A stretch of 64,000 nucleotides of DNA from positions 1,860,001 to 1,924,000 of the forward strand of contig JANUWI010000002.1 of NCBI GenBank assembly GCA_025504975.1. Direction: 5' to 3'. Numbering within the stretch: position 1 is the first letter of the stretch; each line of letters begins with the position of its first letter. This DNA comes from Plenodomus lindquistii. Its lineage: Eukaryota > Ascomycota > Dothideomycetes > Pleosporales > Leptosphaeriaceae. A model generated the notes under the pieces. That model did no database searches and was not told where the DNA came from. It worked only from the letters and a program-made list of their open reading frames with translations. Of the stretch, positions 24,443 through 36,700 are shown piece by piece. A program made the position numbers and the translations under genes.

Positions 24443-25247
24443 CTGACAGATGCATGCATGCATGCTTGCACGACCTCTTTTATTCCACTTACTCTACGTT
24501 CCGCTACATACATACCCCCACATACGTACACACATCCATACGTATATAATCCTGCAGAAAACGCCACCCCTGGTTCCCTGTTCATCCATTATCGTGTACG
24601 TACCGTACCGTACGACCTTCCCACTCTTTCCCCGAACCCTGCATAAAAACGCCGTGCAACACATGCTTCGTGCCGCATTGGGCTGGATACCCCGTCTCAA
24701 TCTCGATATGAGGTGGAGGGATTTGCACTGCTGTGAGTTTGGCTGAAACGTGGTGGCGTTGGAGGCGAGGTGGGGGCGGAGTGTGCACTGCTGTTGTGTG
24801 CTGTGGTTGCTGTATTGGAATCAGGGGACATGGGTGGGGCTGATGTGGCTGTAGGGATGATGTGTGTGGGTGTGGGTGTGGAAGATGCAAAAGCGGAAGA
24901 CAGGACGCAGGACGAAACACTGACATGCACCACGTTGCGCTGCGGTGCGCTGCGGGCCGGGGCCGTGCTGACATTGTCCTCTGGTACACTGCATTGCCCG
25001 CTGTGGCCTGTCAACACGCGGGAGGCGACTCGATTGTCGCGCATGGACGGCATGTTTCGCTTCTCCCGAGAAGAAACGACCGGGAATCGGGAAGCGAGGT
25101 GGATAAATCGCTTACTCGCGAATCTGCCGTCGCCAATCGTCGGTCGCCAATCGTTGTTTGTGTACTACCGTTGATGTCGGATCATTTTTTCGCTCAATGT
25201 GTACGTTGGGTATGCGTGCATGAGAGCTGGGCTTGGAGACAGAGTTT

Positions 25248-26573
25248 TCAATTGAACTTTGCAGCCTGCACGTAGCGCGCAAAACTCATGTCGTCGTCGG
25301 GATTGTTTGTTGAGTGGTCGCGTATGGTATCCCTGTAGCGCTGCTGGAGGCCTTGCTCGGGATCGTCAGAGTCGAATTCGTCTGCGTAGTCGATGTCCTC
25401 GTCCCCGTCATCTGCAGCGTCTTCCGCATCGCTGACAGTCTCTGGGTCGTTCTTTTTGGGCCGGGGAGTGGGCTTGGTGCGCGCACCGCCGACTTTCATG
25501 TCCTTCATTAGTTTGTCGAGTTCGCGCTGGCGGGTTGCTTGCTTCTCTGCTTCGCGCTCTGCTCGTCTGCGCTCTAGCTCTGGTTTGTAGTCGCGCTCAA
25601 ACTCTTCGGCTTTCTCGTTTACGCCGCGGAAGAAGTCATCCACGCCGTCGCCGGTCATTGCGCTAACACCGACGACGCTGAGGTGCTTGTAGAATTCCTC
25701 AAGAACTAGGGACATGCTGTTGAGTAGGCTGCTCATGTAGCCGCTTCCGCCTCCAGCGCCTTCACCGCCGAAGCTGCCGCCTTCTTCTTCGTTGCGGAGC
25801 GCAGTTTGGAAGGCCTCGAAGTCGGTCATCCAGTCTTTGGCAAACTGCGCGTCTTGTGCATCCGTCTTGTTGAAGACGAGGATCATGGGCAGCTTGGTCT
25901 TGTAGAGAATCGAGCAGGCGTAGAGCATGTTGGACATGAAGGTGCTGGTGCTTGTTGTGCGTGGTGTGTCGATGATGTAGGCGATGACTGTGGGGAACGT
26001 GCTGGCCAAGCTCGAAAGCAGAATCTCTCCACTTGCTGACCACACAAAGACTTCGATCTGACCGGGGGTGTCGACGAGAATGTGCTTGACCTGCTGTTGC
26101 TGCACCGGGGCAGGCTGCTTCTCCTTGCCGCTGTTGGTCATGAACTCGACGGTAGTCTGTTCAGGCTCCTTGGCCGGGGCAGGCGGCTGCGTGCGCTTCT
26201 CGAGCAGTGCAATGACCTGGTCGATCTTGGTGCTGAACAGGTTCAGACTGGTGAGGATGCCGCCGTTGGGGCCGAGGTTGAACTGCTTCATGACCTCCTT
26301 GTAGTTGACACTGTCGCGGATGTCGATGTTTGGTGTGAAGGGGACATGGTGGACGGCGGGGTCGAGGTTGATGATGTACGGCGGGGTGGGCGCGACTTTG
26401 GAGACAGAGGGCTCACTCTGGGTGGGGTCGGGGTGGGTGTAGAGGTGAGAGACGAGGCGTTGCATCAAGGTCGTCTTGCCGCTGCCAGCCATGCCCACGC
26501 AGACAATGGCGACGGGGGGCTTGGAGGAGGAGGCGCTCGCAGTGGAGCCTGCTGGGGCTGTTGCGGCGGACAT
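25248..26573 (-). CDS. GPN1: GPN-loop GTPase 1 (Npa3 homologue)
   Basis: Single exon, 441 residues. The P-loop (GMAGSGKTT, 27-35), switch region NLDPAVHHVPF (69-79), the diagnostic Gly-Pro-Asn loop in LGPNGGI (100-106), DTPGQIE and the NKTD base-specificity motif are all present. GPN1/Npa3 is a cytoplasmic GTPase needed to assemble RNA polymerase II and import it into the nucleus; the conserved NIDIRDSVNYKEVMKQ region fits GPN1 rather than GPN2/3. A Pro/Gln-rich insertion between the GPN loop and DTPG, and a Gly-rich loop near residue 275, are lineage-specific. The C-terminus is acidic (DEDIDYADEFDSDD), as in other GPN1 proteins. I chose the ATG at 26573 because upstream in-frame residues are Arg/Thr-rich and not conserved in character. 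It diverges from CWF19, sharing a 220-base promoter. Confidence 0.93.
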   Translation of the reverse strand: MSAATAPAGSTASASSSKPPVAIVCVGMAGSGKTTLMQRLVSHLYTHPDPTQSEPSVSKVAPTPPYIINLDPAVHHVPFTPNIDIRDSVNYKEVMKQFNLGPNGGILTSLNLFSTKIDQVIALLEKRTQPPAPAKEPEQTTVEFMTNSGKEKQPAPVQQQQVKHILVDTPGQIEVFVWSASGEILLSSLASTFPTVIAYIIDTPRTTSTSTFMSNMLYACSILYKTKLPMILVFNKTDAQDAQFAKDWMTDFEAFQTALRNEEEGGSFGGEGAGGGSGYMSSLLNSMSLVLEEFYKHLSVVGVSAMTGDGVDDFFRGVNEKAEEFERDYKPELERRRAEREAEKQATRQRELDKLMKDMKVGGARTKPTPRPKKNDPETVSDAEDAADDGDEDIDYADEFDSDDPEQGLQQRYRDTIRDHSTNNPDDDMSFARYVQAAKFN

Positions 26574-26793
26574 GGCGGAGGTGTTGTTGTGATGTCGTGG
26601 TGTCTTGATACAGTGTTTAAGTGGTGGTGTTGTTGTTCTGGAATTTCTTTGGCGGGGCGGGAGCAGACGCGCTAGCAACGGCCGCCAGTGATGTCAGCCC
26701 GTCGACCGCGCTCGAGACCAACTTTTGTCTATGCAGACGTCGCCCAACTTGACCTTGACTGCAGTGCGAGTCAACACACGTCGTTCCACCACA
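26574..26793. promoter_or_regulatory. Shared divergent promoter GPN1/CWF19
   Basis: Only 220 bases separate the two start codons, so the genes must share or abut promoters. No TATA box is obvious, as usual for housekeeping genes. Confidence 0.6.
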
Positions 26794-29110
26794 ATGGGCC
26801 TGGAAGACTTTGAGAAGGAGCTTGCGCAAAGCAAGACAAACGACGACAAGAAGAAGCGTGACCGAAGCAGGAGTCGCGACAGACACCATCGCTCAAAGGT
26901 ATGCGCTTCGCCTGCAAATGCTGTTGCCGTGGTGTATACTGACTCGAATAGGCCAAGGACCGCGACAGTCGCGACAAACACCATTCCTCACGCCACCATC
27001 ACGGCCATGACCGCGAAGAACGCCACAGAGACAAGCGATCGCGACATCATCGAGAAACCTCAGAAGAGCGAGCGCGACGGAAGCGCAAAGAGAGAGAAGG
27101 GGGACGAAGCCACCACGATCGATCGAGTCGCAAGCACAAGGAGAGGCGTAGCGCGTCGCCAGATAGCGACGATGACGACCAAGACCGCCTCACGCGAAAG
27201 CGTAAATCACGCCATTACCATGAAGACGAGTCGTCAGGGGATGATGAGCCGCAAGAAAAAGACTATGCGCCGCCAGACGACGACATTCTAGATCAGCAAC
27301 TGGAAAATGCTGCAGAGGCAGACTTGCAACGCGACGATTGGATGAATGCGCCCTCGTCCATGGACATTGACTATGTGCAGCGGAAGAAGAAGGAAGAGAA
27401 GACGACATATGTCAAGGCATCCGCCGAGAAACAGCACGCGCTCAAAATACACCAGGCTGAGCTGAACCACCATCTGGCAGACGTCAAAGACGACCAAGAC
27501 ACCGTAGCTGAGGAGCCGGCGCAGAGAGATGTTGGCTACACGTTTGGCGATGCTGGTGCACAATGGCGCATGACCAAACTCAAGGGTATCTACCGAAATG
27601 CAGAAGAGTCAGGACGAAGCGTAGAGGATGTGGCCCTGGAGAAATACGGCCATCTACGAGACTTTGACGAAGCACGCGAGGAGGAGATTGAACTGGACCG
27701 CCGGAAGACGTACGGCAAAGACTATGTTGGAAAAGAGAAACCCTCGGGCGAGCTTTTTGAGGAGAGAAGACTCGAGGCAGGCAGGCATCGAGCAGCACGA
27801 GAACAGCAAGAGGCGAAAGAATATCCCCAGGGCGAAGTTGTCGAGGATGCACAACCAGCGGCGACCGGGCCTGCTCTCAGCCAGACAGAGCTCAACAGAC
27901 TGAAAGCGCAGATGATGAAAGCCAAGATGAAGAAGGCGCCCAACGCAGCACAACTCGAAGCCGAGTACAATGCAGCATTGTCAGGGTCGGTTGGCAGTAA
28001 AGATCGTGATGTCGTCGTGCTCAATGCAATGGACAACCGCATGCTCGCCGGTGGTCGTCAAGGCGAAGTCATAGCCCTCACCAACAAGCGCGGTACGGAA
28101 CGTGGCCTCGTCAAAGAAAACGAAGACATGAGCATCGACGACATGGTGCGACAAGAACGACGAACCAAGGGCCAAGCAGGAGGCGAAGGCATGCTCCTCG
28201 CCGAGAAGATAGCCAAAGACTCCAAATTCGACGTAAGCAACATCCTTTCATCATTTTCCCCAACACACTAACACCCCACCAGAACGACCTCGACTACCTC
28301 GACGAAAACGCTACAAAACTCGCCTCCCGCGCCCCCAAATCCTCCATAAACCTCCGCAACGCCGCCATCCAAGACTACACCCGCACAAACCGCATCCTCT
28401 CCTCCTGCCCCCTCTGCCACCACGAAGACAAATCCCCTCCCCAACCCCCGCTCGCCCCCCTCGTCTCCCTCGGCACCCGCACCTTCCTGACCCTCCCCAC
28501 GGAACCCGAACTCAGCCCCGGCGGCGCCGTCATAGTCCCCATTACGCACCGCACCAACCTCCTCGAATGCGACGACGACGAATGGGAAGAGCTCCGAAAC
28601 TTCATGAAGTGTCTAACACGCATGTACCACTCTCAAGGCCGGGACGTCCTCTTCTACGAAAACGCAGCGCACCCGGGACGCAAAGGTCACGCGGCGCTCA
28701 ACGCGGTGCCGATCCCATTTGAACTGGGTGCCATGGCCCCTGCGTATTTCCGCGAAGCGATTCTCGAGCAGGCGGGGGATTGGACACAGCATAAACCGCT
28801 TATTGACACGTTAAAAGCATCCAAGAATGGAATGGGGAAATTGGCGTTTCGCAGGTGTTTAAGCGCTCAAATGCCGTATTTTCATGTTTGGTTTGAATTA
28901 GATGGGGGATTGGCGCATGTGGTTGAGGATGAGGGGACGTGGCCGAGGGGGGATTTGTTTGCGAGAGAGGTTTTGGGTGGCATGTTGGATGTCGGGGTCG
29001 AGGTTGTGAAGAGGCAGGGGAAATGGGTCAAGGGGGATCGGAGGGCGGAGGGGTGGGCGAGGGGGTGGAGGAAGTTTGATTGGACGAGGGTGCTTGGGGA
29101 GGGGTTGTAG
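26794..29110 (+). CDS. CWF19: CWF19-like spliceosome / debranching cofactor
   Basis: Three exons (26794-26898, 26952-28232, 28283-29110) with introns GTATGC..AATAG and GTAAGC..ACCAG give 737 residues. The first exon and start of the second encode an RS/RD/His-rich region (MGLEDFEKELAQSK, then many Arg, Ser, Asp). The middle is charged and helical (KLKGIYRNAEESG, AEKIAKDSKFD). Exon 3 holds the two CwfJ C-terminal domains: a zinc-type CPLCHH near residue 504, a HIT-like KGHAALNAVPIPFELG, then FHVWFELDGG. The family (Cwf19; yeast Drn1) acts with the debranching enzyme on late spliceosomes and intron lariats in the nucleus. Start, phases and stop all agree. The gene is convergent with the DUF3824 gene downstream. 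Confidence 0.92.
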
Positions 29111-29412
29111 GGAGGGGGGAAGATTGTGGAGATGGGGGGAGGGATTGCATGGGTTTAGTGTTCGTATAGTTTGGGCTGGGAGGTGAGGTTTTATTTTTTT
29201 TTTGCAGAATACAAGGAAATGCGGTGGAATCTCTAGTCAATATCATTGTGGAATAGATGTATAAAATCTGGTACTTCTCTCACCAAGTTGCAAGATTCAT
29301 GCACGGCATGGTATGGATGTTAGTGAGCGTGGTCTTGTTCCATGTCCAAGTCCAAGCTGTTATACATGTGAAGCAAGCAAAACAGGAAAGCACGCCCATC
29401 AAGCACTTTTTC

Positions 29413-29414
<2 letters not shown>

Positions 29415-29452
<38 letters not shown>
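29415..29452. repeat. (AC)n microsatellite
   Basis: About 19 AC dinucleotides in the shared 3' region; likely length-variable. Confidence 0.95.
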
Positions 29453-29734
29453 ACAAACAGATCAAAACTCTCCAGCCAACACCCCCAATGCATTTCGTGA
29501 TCAACTACCCTATCAGAATACGATACAGACAAAAATTCAGTCCCAAGAAAAAACTCCGCTTCCGTCGATGTTACGACGACTAACCCAGTCATACGTCACA
29601 CGCCACCACTGCTCCGAACAAAGAAAAACCACTGCAACTTCATTCCACAACCACACTAAACATCTTTCCCAAAAAACCAAAAAAAAATGATAATAATAAT
29701 AGCAAAATAATAATATTCATTTCTCTACTCCTCA

Positions 29735-29747
29735 CCCCCCCCCCCCC
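29735..29747. repeat. Poly-C run
   Basis: Thirteen consecutive C residues; a likely site of sequencing length error. Confidence 0.9.
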
Positions 29748-30027
29748 TCTTGTCGCATAAAAAAAAAGTATTGTCATGTCATAAAAGTTCGTTCATCGTT
29801 ATTTCGAGCCCGCGGAGCCAGAAAGACTCGATTATTCCAAGCAGAAGCGCAACAAAAAAAGACACTGCAAAGAAGAAAAAAACACATCCAACAGGCAAAA
29901 GACAAGACATCTCCACAGTCCAGCCAGCCATCCACTCATCCCAAAAAATGAGATGATGGAAGAGTGAAAAAAAAAGGGGGGCGTTCGTTCAACATAGGAA
30001 GATAAAAGCAGCAGCAGCAGCAGTGTC

Positions 30028-31893
30028 CTAATACCTCGCGCCCATGGGCGGCGGCGGCATCCCCCCACCCCCACCAGCACCATACGGATTCGCATCTGCA
30101 TAACTCGTCGACGCAGGATACGGCTGAGCAGCAACAGGATACGCATACGGATTCGCCATTTGTCCAGGCCCACCCATACTACCACCACCCATCCCAACAC
30201 CATTCAGCGCATTAAGTCTCGCCTCCTTCTCCCGACGTTCACGAGCCTTTCTGCGCTTACGACGCCTCGTCTCAAGCTCCTTCACACTATGGCGTTGCTC
30301 ATTCATCTCTTTCCATTCCGAGTATGCGGATTTGATACCCAAGGCTGCGATACCGACGGCCGCAGCGTCCTGGAGCATATTTTTGGATTTGCGTTTTCGC
30401 GCTTCTTCGGGGGTGATTTCGCCTTCCGAGACTTGCTTACGGCGGTTTTCAGAGGCGACCATGGACGAGTAGACGCCGTGGGCGGCGTGGATGGTGGCGA
30501 CGGTGGCTAGGCCCGCGGTGATGAGTTCCTTACCTCGGAGCTTTTTGCGTCGCTCTTCCATGTCAGTCGATGACTCGGATTCGCTGCTAGATGTCCGGCC
30601 GCGCTGGCGGACGGCGAGCTGCTGGCTTGCTGCTCCTGCTCCTCCTCCTCCTCCGCCGGTGGCTGCAAGGGCACCGGCTCCTGCACCGCCTGCGGCGGCT
30701 AGTCTGCGATCTGGGTTAGCTCGGGAAGGAGCCTCTGAGTCTCTGTCGTCCATACCGCGGCCTCGGCTGTATGAGCGGCGGTTGCTCCTGCGCGACGGTA
30801 CGTAGCTGTCCCGGCTAGAGGAGCGGGAGCGCTCTTTTCTAGAGCGGGACTTTGAACGCACGCGGTCGTACAGGGCCTTGCCTGCTGCAATGACAGCTCC
30901 GGTACCGGCGACTTTGGCAATGCCACTGCCTCCTTCGCGATCGCCGTCGCGGGATGCAGAGCGTCCGCGGGAGCGGGAGCGTCCAAAAATGGACCGGGAC
31001 CTGGAACGGGAACGAGCTGGCGAGGGGGACCTGGAGTCGGAGCGGCCACGAGCACGAGAGCGGGAGCGGGAGCCGTTGGCCAGACGAGATGCAACAAGAC
31101 CACCCAGGGCAGACTCGGCGACATGGCGCTTGCCGTGCTTCTTGGGGTCTTTGTCAACCAGGCTGTCGATACCGGCGGCACCGAGGGCAGCAGTAGCTAC
31201 GCGCTGGCCCTTTGCGCCTGTCCAGGCACCGGGCTCCTTGCGGCTGCGGAAGGCCTCGACAGCACCGGCGACAAGGGCGGCTTTGGCAGCCTGCTCCCAC
31301 TTTTCCGACTTCTCCGACTTGCGACCTCCACGGCTGCGACTGCGGGACCTCGAGTCGTAGCGACTGCGATGGTCGTAGTCGCTGTCGTAGCCGCGGCTGT
31401 CTCTGCGGCCGTCGCGGCGTGGACGAGAGCGGCTGCGTCCTGTGACGGCGCCGATGACTCCCCCCAGGCCTGCCGCCTCGCCGAAATCCTTGACTTGGTC
31501 GACAATGGACTTGCGGCGGGACGGCTTGGGGCGCTCAGAGTACTCGGAGTAGTCATCGTAGTCGCGGTCGCGGTGCCCCCGTCCACGGTCGCGGCGGCTG
31601 TAGTAGTAGTCGTCATCGTCGTCGTCGTAGCCGCGGTTCATGGAGCGAGTGCGACGGGGCGGCGCGTACTCCTCGCGGTACTTGGTCTGGCGGTACTCGG
31701 AGCCGGGCGGAGGGAAGTCGCGCGGAATGTCTTCGATGCTGTCCTCGCGGGCAGGACGGTAGACGAGATCGCGGACGGGCCCTGCGCCACGGCCGCCGCG
31801 CTCAATGTACGTCGTCTCGGTCACGTACTCGGGCTCCCGGGTGCTGGTGCGGTGCCGGCGCGGAGCCTCGTGGGCATAGCTGTACTCGGACAT
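30028..31893 (-). CDS. DUF3824-type RS-rich protein
   Basis: Single exon, 621 residues starting MSEYSYAHEAPRRHRTSTRE. It is dominated by Arg, Ser, Asp and Tyr: a YDDDDDDYYYSRRDRGRG segment, several RSRSRSRG blocks, and Ala/Gly-rich helices such as AAKAALVAGAVEAF and TAALGAAGIDSLV repeated three times, each with a glycine-rich kink. The C-terminus is Pro/Gly-rich (GGGGGMPPPPMGARY). This pattern (alternating RS-rich and short hydrophobic glycine-zipper-like helices) is that of fungal DUF3824 proteins, whose function is not established. RS content suggests a nuclear or RNA-associated role, but the hydrophobic helices leave membrane association possible. A long frame on the opposite strand (31123-32007) is a GC-rich shadow. 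Confidence 0.85.
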   Translation of the reverse strand: MSEYSYAHEAPRRHRTSTREPEYVTETTYIERGGRGAGPVRDLVYRPAREDSIEDIPRDFPPPGSEYRQTKYREEYAPPRRTRSMNRGYDDDDDDYYYSRRDRGRGHRDRDYDDYSEYSERPKPSRRKSIVDQVKDFGEAAGLGGVIGAVTGRSRSRPRRDGRRDSRGYDSDYDHRSRYDSRSRSRSRGGRKSEKSEKWEQAAKAALVAGAVEAFRSRKEPGAWTGAKGQRVATAALGAAGIDSLVDKDPKKHGKRHVAESALGGLVASRLANGSRSRSRARGRSDSRSPSPARSRSRSRSIFGRSRSRGRSASRDGDREGGSGIAKVAGTGAVIAAGKALYDRVRSKSRSRKERSRSSSRDSYVPSRRSNRRSYSRGRGMDDRDSEAPSRANPDRRLAAAGGAGAGALAATGGGGGGAGAASQQLAVRQRGRTSSSESESSTDMEERRKKLRGKELITAGLATVATIHAAHGVYSSMVASENRRKQVSEGEITPEEARKRKSKNMLQDAAAVGIAALGIKSAYSEWKEMNEQRHSVKELETRRRKRRKARERREKEARLNALNGVGMGGGSMGGPGQMANPYAYPVAAQPYPASTSYADANPYGAGGGGGMPPPPMGARY

Positions 31894-33737
31894 GGCGGCG
31901 CTCTATACCCGCAACGGGCGAAGACGTGTGGCTTCCAGATGATGCGGCGGGCGGGTGAGCGAGCGCTGTCCAGTGGCTCAGGGTCTGCTAGGCAAAGCTT
32001 GATGTGAGCGCTTGCACGTGCGACGGCAGAACAGCAGCGCCAACACCAACAACATGATGCGACACGGAAATGCGTACCGGAAGAATGGCCTCTAGAAATA
32101 GGGAGCCTTGGCTGCTAGCGCAAGGGTGCTGTGTGCTGGATGCAAGACAGTCTTGGGGGGGGGGACGGAGTCGGCTGCAACGAAGAATGAGGGGTGCCTG
32201 CAAAGTGACCAGACGAGGTGTAGGGGAGATTGTCGACGTTGGCGGGGCACGGGCAGGCGGTGATATTTATGAGATTTGCGGCGGACAGGGCAGGAAGGGC
32301 TGGTCAGACGGTGACTGTCCGGCTTGTCTTGGGACCCAGGCAGACTTTGGGTGCAAGTGGCGTCGTTATTACTCGAGGGCCGCCGTTGAGGCTGGGAACT
32401 GAGTGGTGGGCGGCCATGACATCACTGTTGGGTTGCAGGAGCAAGGTCGTTCGCTGCGCCAGGGGGGGTCCTCGCTGCTGCGCCCAACGAGACGTGCACA
32501 CCACCTGCACCCTTTGCCGTCTGCTGATTTGCCCACCGCGCCTCTCCGACCGGATGCCCTCACCGACACACGCTTTCGTGCAGCGTGCAGTCGTTGTCGC
32601 TGTTTGCTGCGAACATGTTGCTCACAGCCTCTACCGGTCGACTACTCCCCAACCACCAACTATCCATCACACCGTTGCGCAGACGCTTCACTTTCCACGG
32701 TAGACTAATCCCCACGACCCCTCCTCTTTAGTACCCCGTAACCTTCTCGAAAATTCTGCACTGTGCTTCTTCCTAGAGTACACATGCGGCATGCCAGGTT
32801 TTCCATCCTGCACGCTGCCAACTCAGGCTGCACACACCTGCACCCGGGCAAAGACAACGATGACGAAGCCGCCAGAAGCCACTGTAGCCATGCATCATTT
32901 GTAAGACACACAACCCCCACGTGAGATGACGCTTATTGGCCGACTATCCGTTGGCCAATTGGTACTCGACGAGGATAGAGCCTGTTTGCCTGTTTTTCTC
33001 TAGTCTGGGATTCCCTTTCGATCCCCGTTTGTGTTGCCGCGAGCTGCTGAATCATGCCTCATGGAGTACTTTGTAGATCAGAGTGCCCGACAACGGGCCG
33101 TTTGGTAATGGTTATGATGATGGAAGGGAATCGCTGGGCTATACATAGTAGATGTGTGTGTGTGTGTGTGTGTGATGCTGAAGTTTGGTCGCTTTACAGG
33201 CATCATCTTTCCACATGTTTCCTTCACACGTGATCCAACTGCCTGCCTACATCCGAAACATCCCGCAACTCACCACCATCACTCCATCTTCACATCATGC
33301 AAGCAACCCCCCTCCAACCCCCTCTTCACACTCCACTCCTCACAACTCTAAACACAGCACTCCAAATCAATCAATTAGTTGAGATGCTTCTTGTTATTGG
33401 GAATAAGTACTTAATTCGTTTGGGAATCATCTCCAGCTTCAAACCGTCAAGTCAAAAACAACTTTGTTTCATCTATCCTGAAAATATTTCCATAAAAACC
33501 GGCAGCAAGTCAATACCTGCCCCAACATCGTCTTCCACACACCCAACACAATGCCCCCCTTTTAATGCTCCTTCCTACACCTAACACAATCCCCTTTGTA
33601 CCTTTCCCCCCACCGCCCGAGGACCCGCCCCCTCTTTGTCTACCTAGTCAACCCTTTTTGCAGCCAAGAAACAAGCATTACAACATTTGAGTAGTGAAGA
33701 GCCCCAACAACACAAGATCCGAATCGAATCCAGTCAT
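31894..33737. other. 1.8 kb intergenic region
   Basis: Upstream of the DUF3824 gene and downstream of the kinase gene. No gene recognised. A (TG)11 repeat lies at 33153-33174; bases 33240-33660 are pyrimidine-rich and CA-rich. Confidence 0.45.
33153..33174. repeat. (TG)n microsatellite
   Basis: Eleven TG dinucleotides; intergenic. Confidence 0.9.
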
Positions 33738-36700
33738 CTAATTAAAGTCGGCCGAGTAAGAGAATCCACGGAACTCCTCCTGCATCGCTTGCGAAAGAAC
33801 AGACTGGACTGGCGTAAGAACCGGCGTTACGCTCGTAAACTCCGTGTCGAAATTGCTGGTATCCGTCGGGTTGCTGATGTGCGGCACAAACGGCGGTGCC
33901 ACCCTCTTGTGGTAAATGTCGTCCCAGTTGATGTTGCGGAAGAAGGCGTGCGACATGATTTCCTGTGCGTCCGTGGGGCCAGAGCCAAGACGCATTTCGG
34001 GCTCGCGCGTAAGGAGTTTCTGGAGAATGGAGACCGAGTCGCGGGGCATGTGAATGGGGTATAGAGGTTCGTCGGCGAGAATGGCGTCGTAGATCTCGTC
34101 TTCGTCTTCACCACGGAAGGGTGATTGTTGCAAAAGCATTTGGTAGATAAGGACACCAAATGCCCACCAATCGACAGCACGACCGTACTTCTTGTCAAGG
34201 AGAATCTGTACAAGTGTTAGTATCTGTGAGATGGGCGAGAGAACAGGTCGCTTACCTCAGGAGCCATGAATTCGGGTGTACCACAGAAAGTGCTGGTCGT
34301 TGACCCGTACCACATCTCCTCTTTACATAGACCGTAATCGGCGATCTTGATGTGACCGTCCAATGTGAGCAGGATGTTGTCCAGCTTCAAATCTCGGTAA
34401 ATGACACCGTTCTCGTGGAAATACTTGAGGGCAAGGCAGACTTCGGCTGCGTAGAATCTGATCTTGTTAGTCGTACGCTACATATAGACTGGATAAAAAC
34501 TTACTGTGCACGTTTGGTACCAAATTGCCCTCTTTGAATGTGCAACATGAGATCACCACCACTGATGTACTCCATGACGAAGTACACCCGGGTCTCGGTT
34601 TGGAAGCAGGCATGCAAACTGAGCAAGAATGGGTGCCTTTCCTTGTTGGCAATCAGGAAAACGCGCTTCTCCGAACGCGTACTCTCCACCTCGTCGTTCT
34701 CGATGATAAACTCCTTCTTCAACACCTTGATGGCGTACAGTTGCTTGGTACTCTTCGTCTCTGCCAGCATGACTTTTCCAAAATTACCTTTACCAAGCAC
34801 TGCTAGGAAGTTGAAGTGGTCTAAGCCGATCCGTTTTCCAGAGCCCTGCGTATTCGCTGAAGGGGTGACTTTGTTTTCCGGATTCGCCGCTGGCGGAAGC
34901 TGCTTGGCGGGAGGCGCCTGTGCCATGGGTTCTGGCTGCTTCTGTGGAATCGGCGCCTGGTGCGGCTGTTGCATCTGCGGTGATGGTTGGGGCAGAGCAT
35001 AGGAGCCTTTGCCTTGCGGGTAGGATTGCATGCCTCCTTGCTGCGCCTGCGCTGGTGGGAAGCTTGGAATATTCGCGTATGCTGAAGGGTCATAAGGAGC
35101 TTGTTGAGGAGCTTGTGGTTGCTGTGGAGTTCGCTGGTCTGCAGGGTAGTTACCGCCAGAAGTCCTACTGCCTGATGGTTGATAGTCCGTGTTGCTGCGA
35201 CCGTACGCCGGCGCCGGAGCGGTGGTTTTGCCCATGGCAGCCTGTGCAGCGGCTACCGAAGACTGAGTTCTTGCGCCTGAAGACGGTCTTGAAGTTGTCG
35301 AGGATGTGGGAGATGTTGGTGTAGGCGTAGAGTTCGATGTCGAGTATGATACGCGAGCAGCATCGAGTGAGGCTGCGGATGTAGCATACGAAGACTGTCG
35401 CGGTGGGCCAGGTGGCGGGCTCATCTGGTCCTTGCCATAAGAGTATCTGTCTGTCTGTTCCTGTTCCTGTCCTGGCTGAGCGGGATACTGAGATTGTGCT
35501 GGAGGAAGAGGCTTGGCCGACTGAGGTCGCAGTGTGCGTTGAGCCATAGGGGCCACGCCAGGGCCCGAAGTAGACTGTCCTCTTCGTGTTCTCTTTATCT
35601 CCATGAGTATCTGGTTGGCCACCTCCATGGACATACCACAGAAGTCGGGGACAAAATGCACACAATGTGCGTGGCATGTGAGATTGCATTCTGAGACATT
35701 GTTAGTCAAGGCTTTTCTGCATGTCAAAGGGCTACGCACCTGCACATTTTTTTGTTTGCTTTCGACCAAGTGGTAAGACATAACCACAATGGCAGCACCA
35801 GTTGGCTCCCATATTGGAGAAGTTTTCGAAACGATGCGGAATGCGATGGTTGAGCTTCGCCTCGTCTGGGTCTGTTTCGGCGTTGGACTGGGTGATGCAC
35901 TTTGTCACAACCTTGGTGTAGCACTTCTTGTGACACGTGTAATTGCAGTCGGAACACTGCATACCAGCAGCATACTTGAGGAACTCGCCGCAAAGAGCAC
36001 AACGCATGACGTTGTAGAACTGTTGCTGGACGAACTTGTGTCCGTACTGCTCCACGACATCCTCCTTACGTTGACGGACGGCACCCTTTCGACCAAGTCC
36101 AAGATCGAACGGCTGCTTGTTACCTGTGTTTTTGGCGAAGGACATGGTCAAGTGGATGCGGCCTACAGGCTCGAGCGAAAACCAGTCGTCAATCATAACA
36201 GGCCCAGTCTGAGGCTGTGGGCCGCCTTGAGGTTTCATACCGCCAGGGCCAGGAGCTCCAGGAGCACCCGCTGGGGTTTGGCCTGGAGGCGGCTGAAATT
36301 GAAGGTCAGGCTGAATGCCAGTAGCCCCTGCCATCTTGTCTGCGGCGACCCAACCAGAGTTCTGGAGTTCAGTCTCAATCTTCTTGCGACGCATCTCTTC
36401 GGCAATGTCTGAAATGCGAACCCAAAGCATTCCAATAGGTAGCAAGTGGTCACCTGTCTTGTCATATACTGTAATTTCGATTTCGTTCGCCTTGTCGATA
36501 GCAAACTCGTGCGCTTCGTCAATCCAGCGATCGTTGCGAGTAGGCTTGGTGCGTCCCTTGATTGCGTCTTCGACCTTGATGTTAACAAAGGTTTCTGGCC
36601 CTCGGCTGAAGCGGCCTGTTGCCGCATGGTCAACATCAGCAACGGCATGAATGCGCAAAGATAAGTGGCCACTGAGGGGTTTCCTTTGGCTGGGGATGTT

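Larger units (their letters stand above)
19864..25247. other. 5.4 kb gene desert with microsatellites
   Basis: No protein-coding gene recognised on either strand; open frames are short or built from repeats. The region holds at least four microsatellites (listed separately), long G and C runs (22590-22620) and runs of AC/GT-rich low complexity. Bases 19864 to about 20330 probably contain the 3' UTR of the repressor gene (AATAAA near 20325). Confidence 0.5.
29111..30027. other. Convergent 3' region with AC and poly-C tracts
   Basis: This lies between the 3' ends of CWF19 and the DUF3824 gene, so it should hold both terminators and UTRs. It is A-rich, with an (AC)n repeat, a 13-base C run, and AATAATAATA-like stretches near 29690-29715. 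No gene seen. Confidence 0.5.

Noticed and set aside
26082..26675. 197-codon plus-strand frame
   Set aside because: Antisense to GPN1; Leu/Asp/Gly-rich shadow.
31123..32007. 294-codon plus-strand frame
   Set aside because: Antisense to the RS-rich DUF3824 gene; Val/Ala-rich translation typical of the complement of Arg/Ser/Asp codons.
35789..36412. 207-codon plus-strand frame
   Set aside because: Antisense to the C1 domain exon of protein kinase C.
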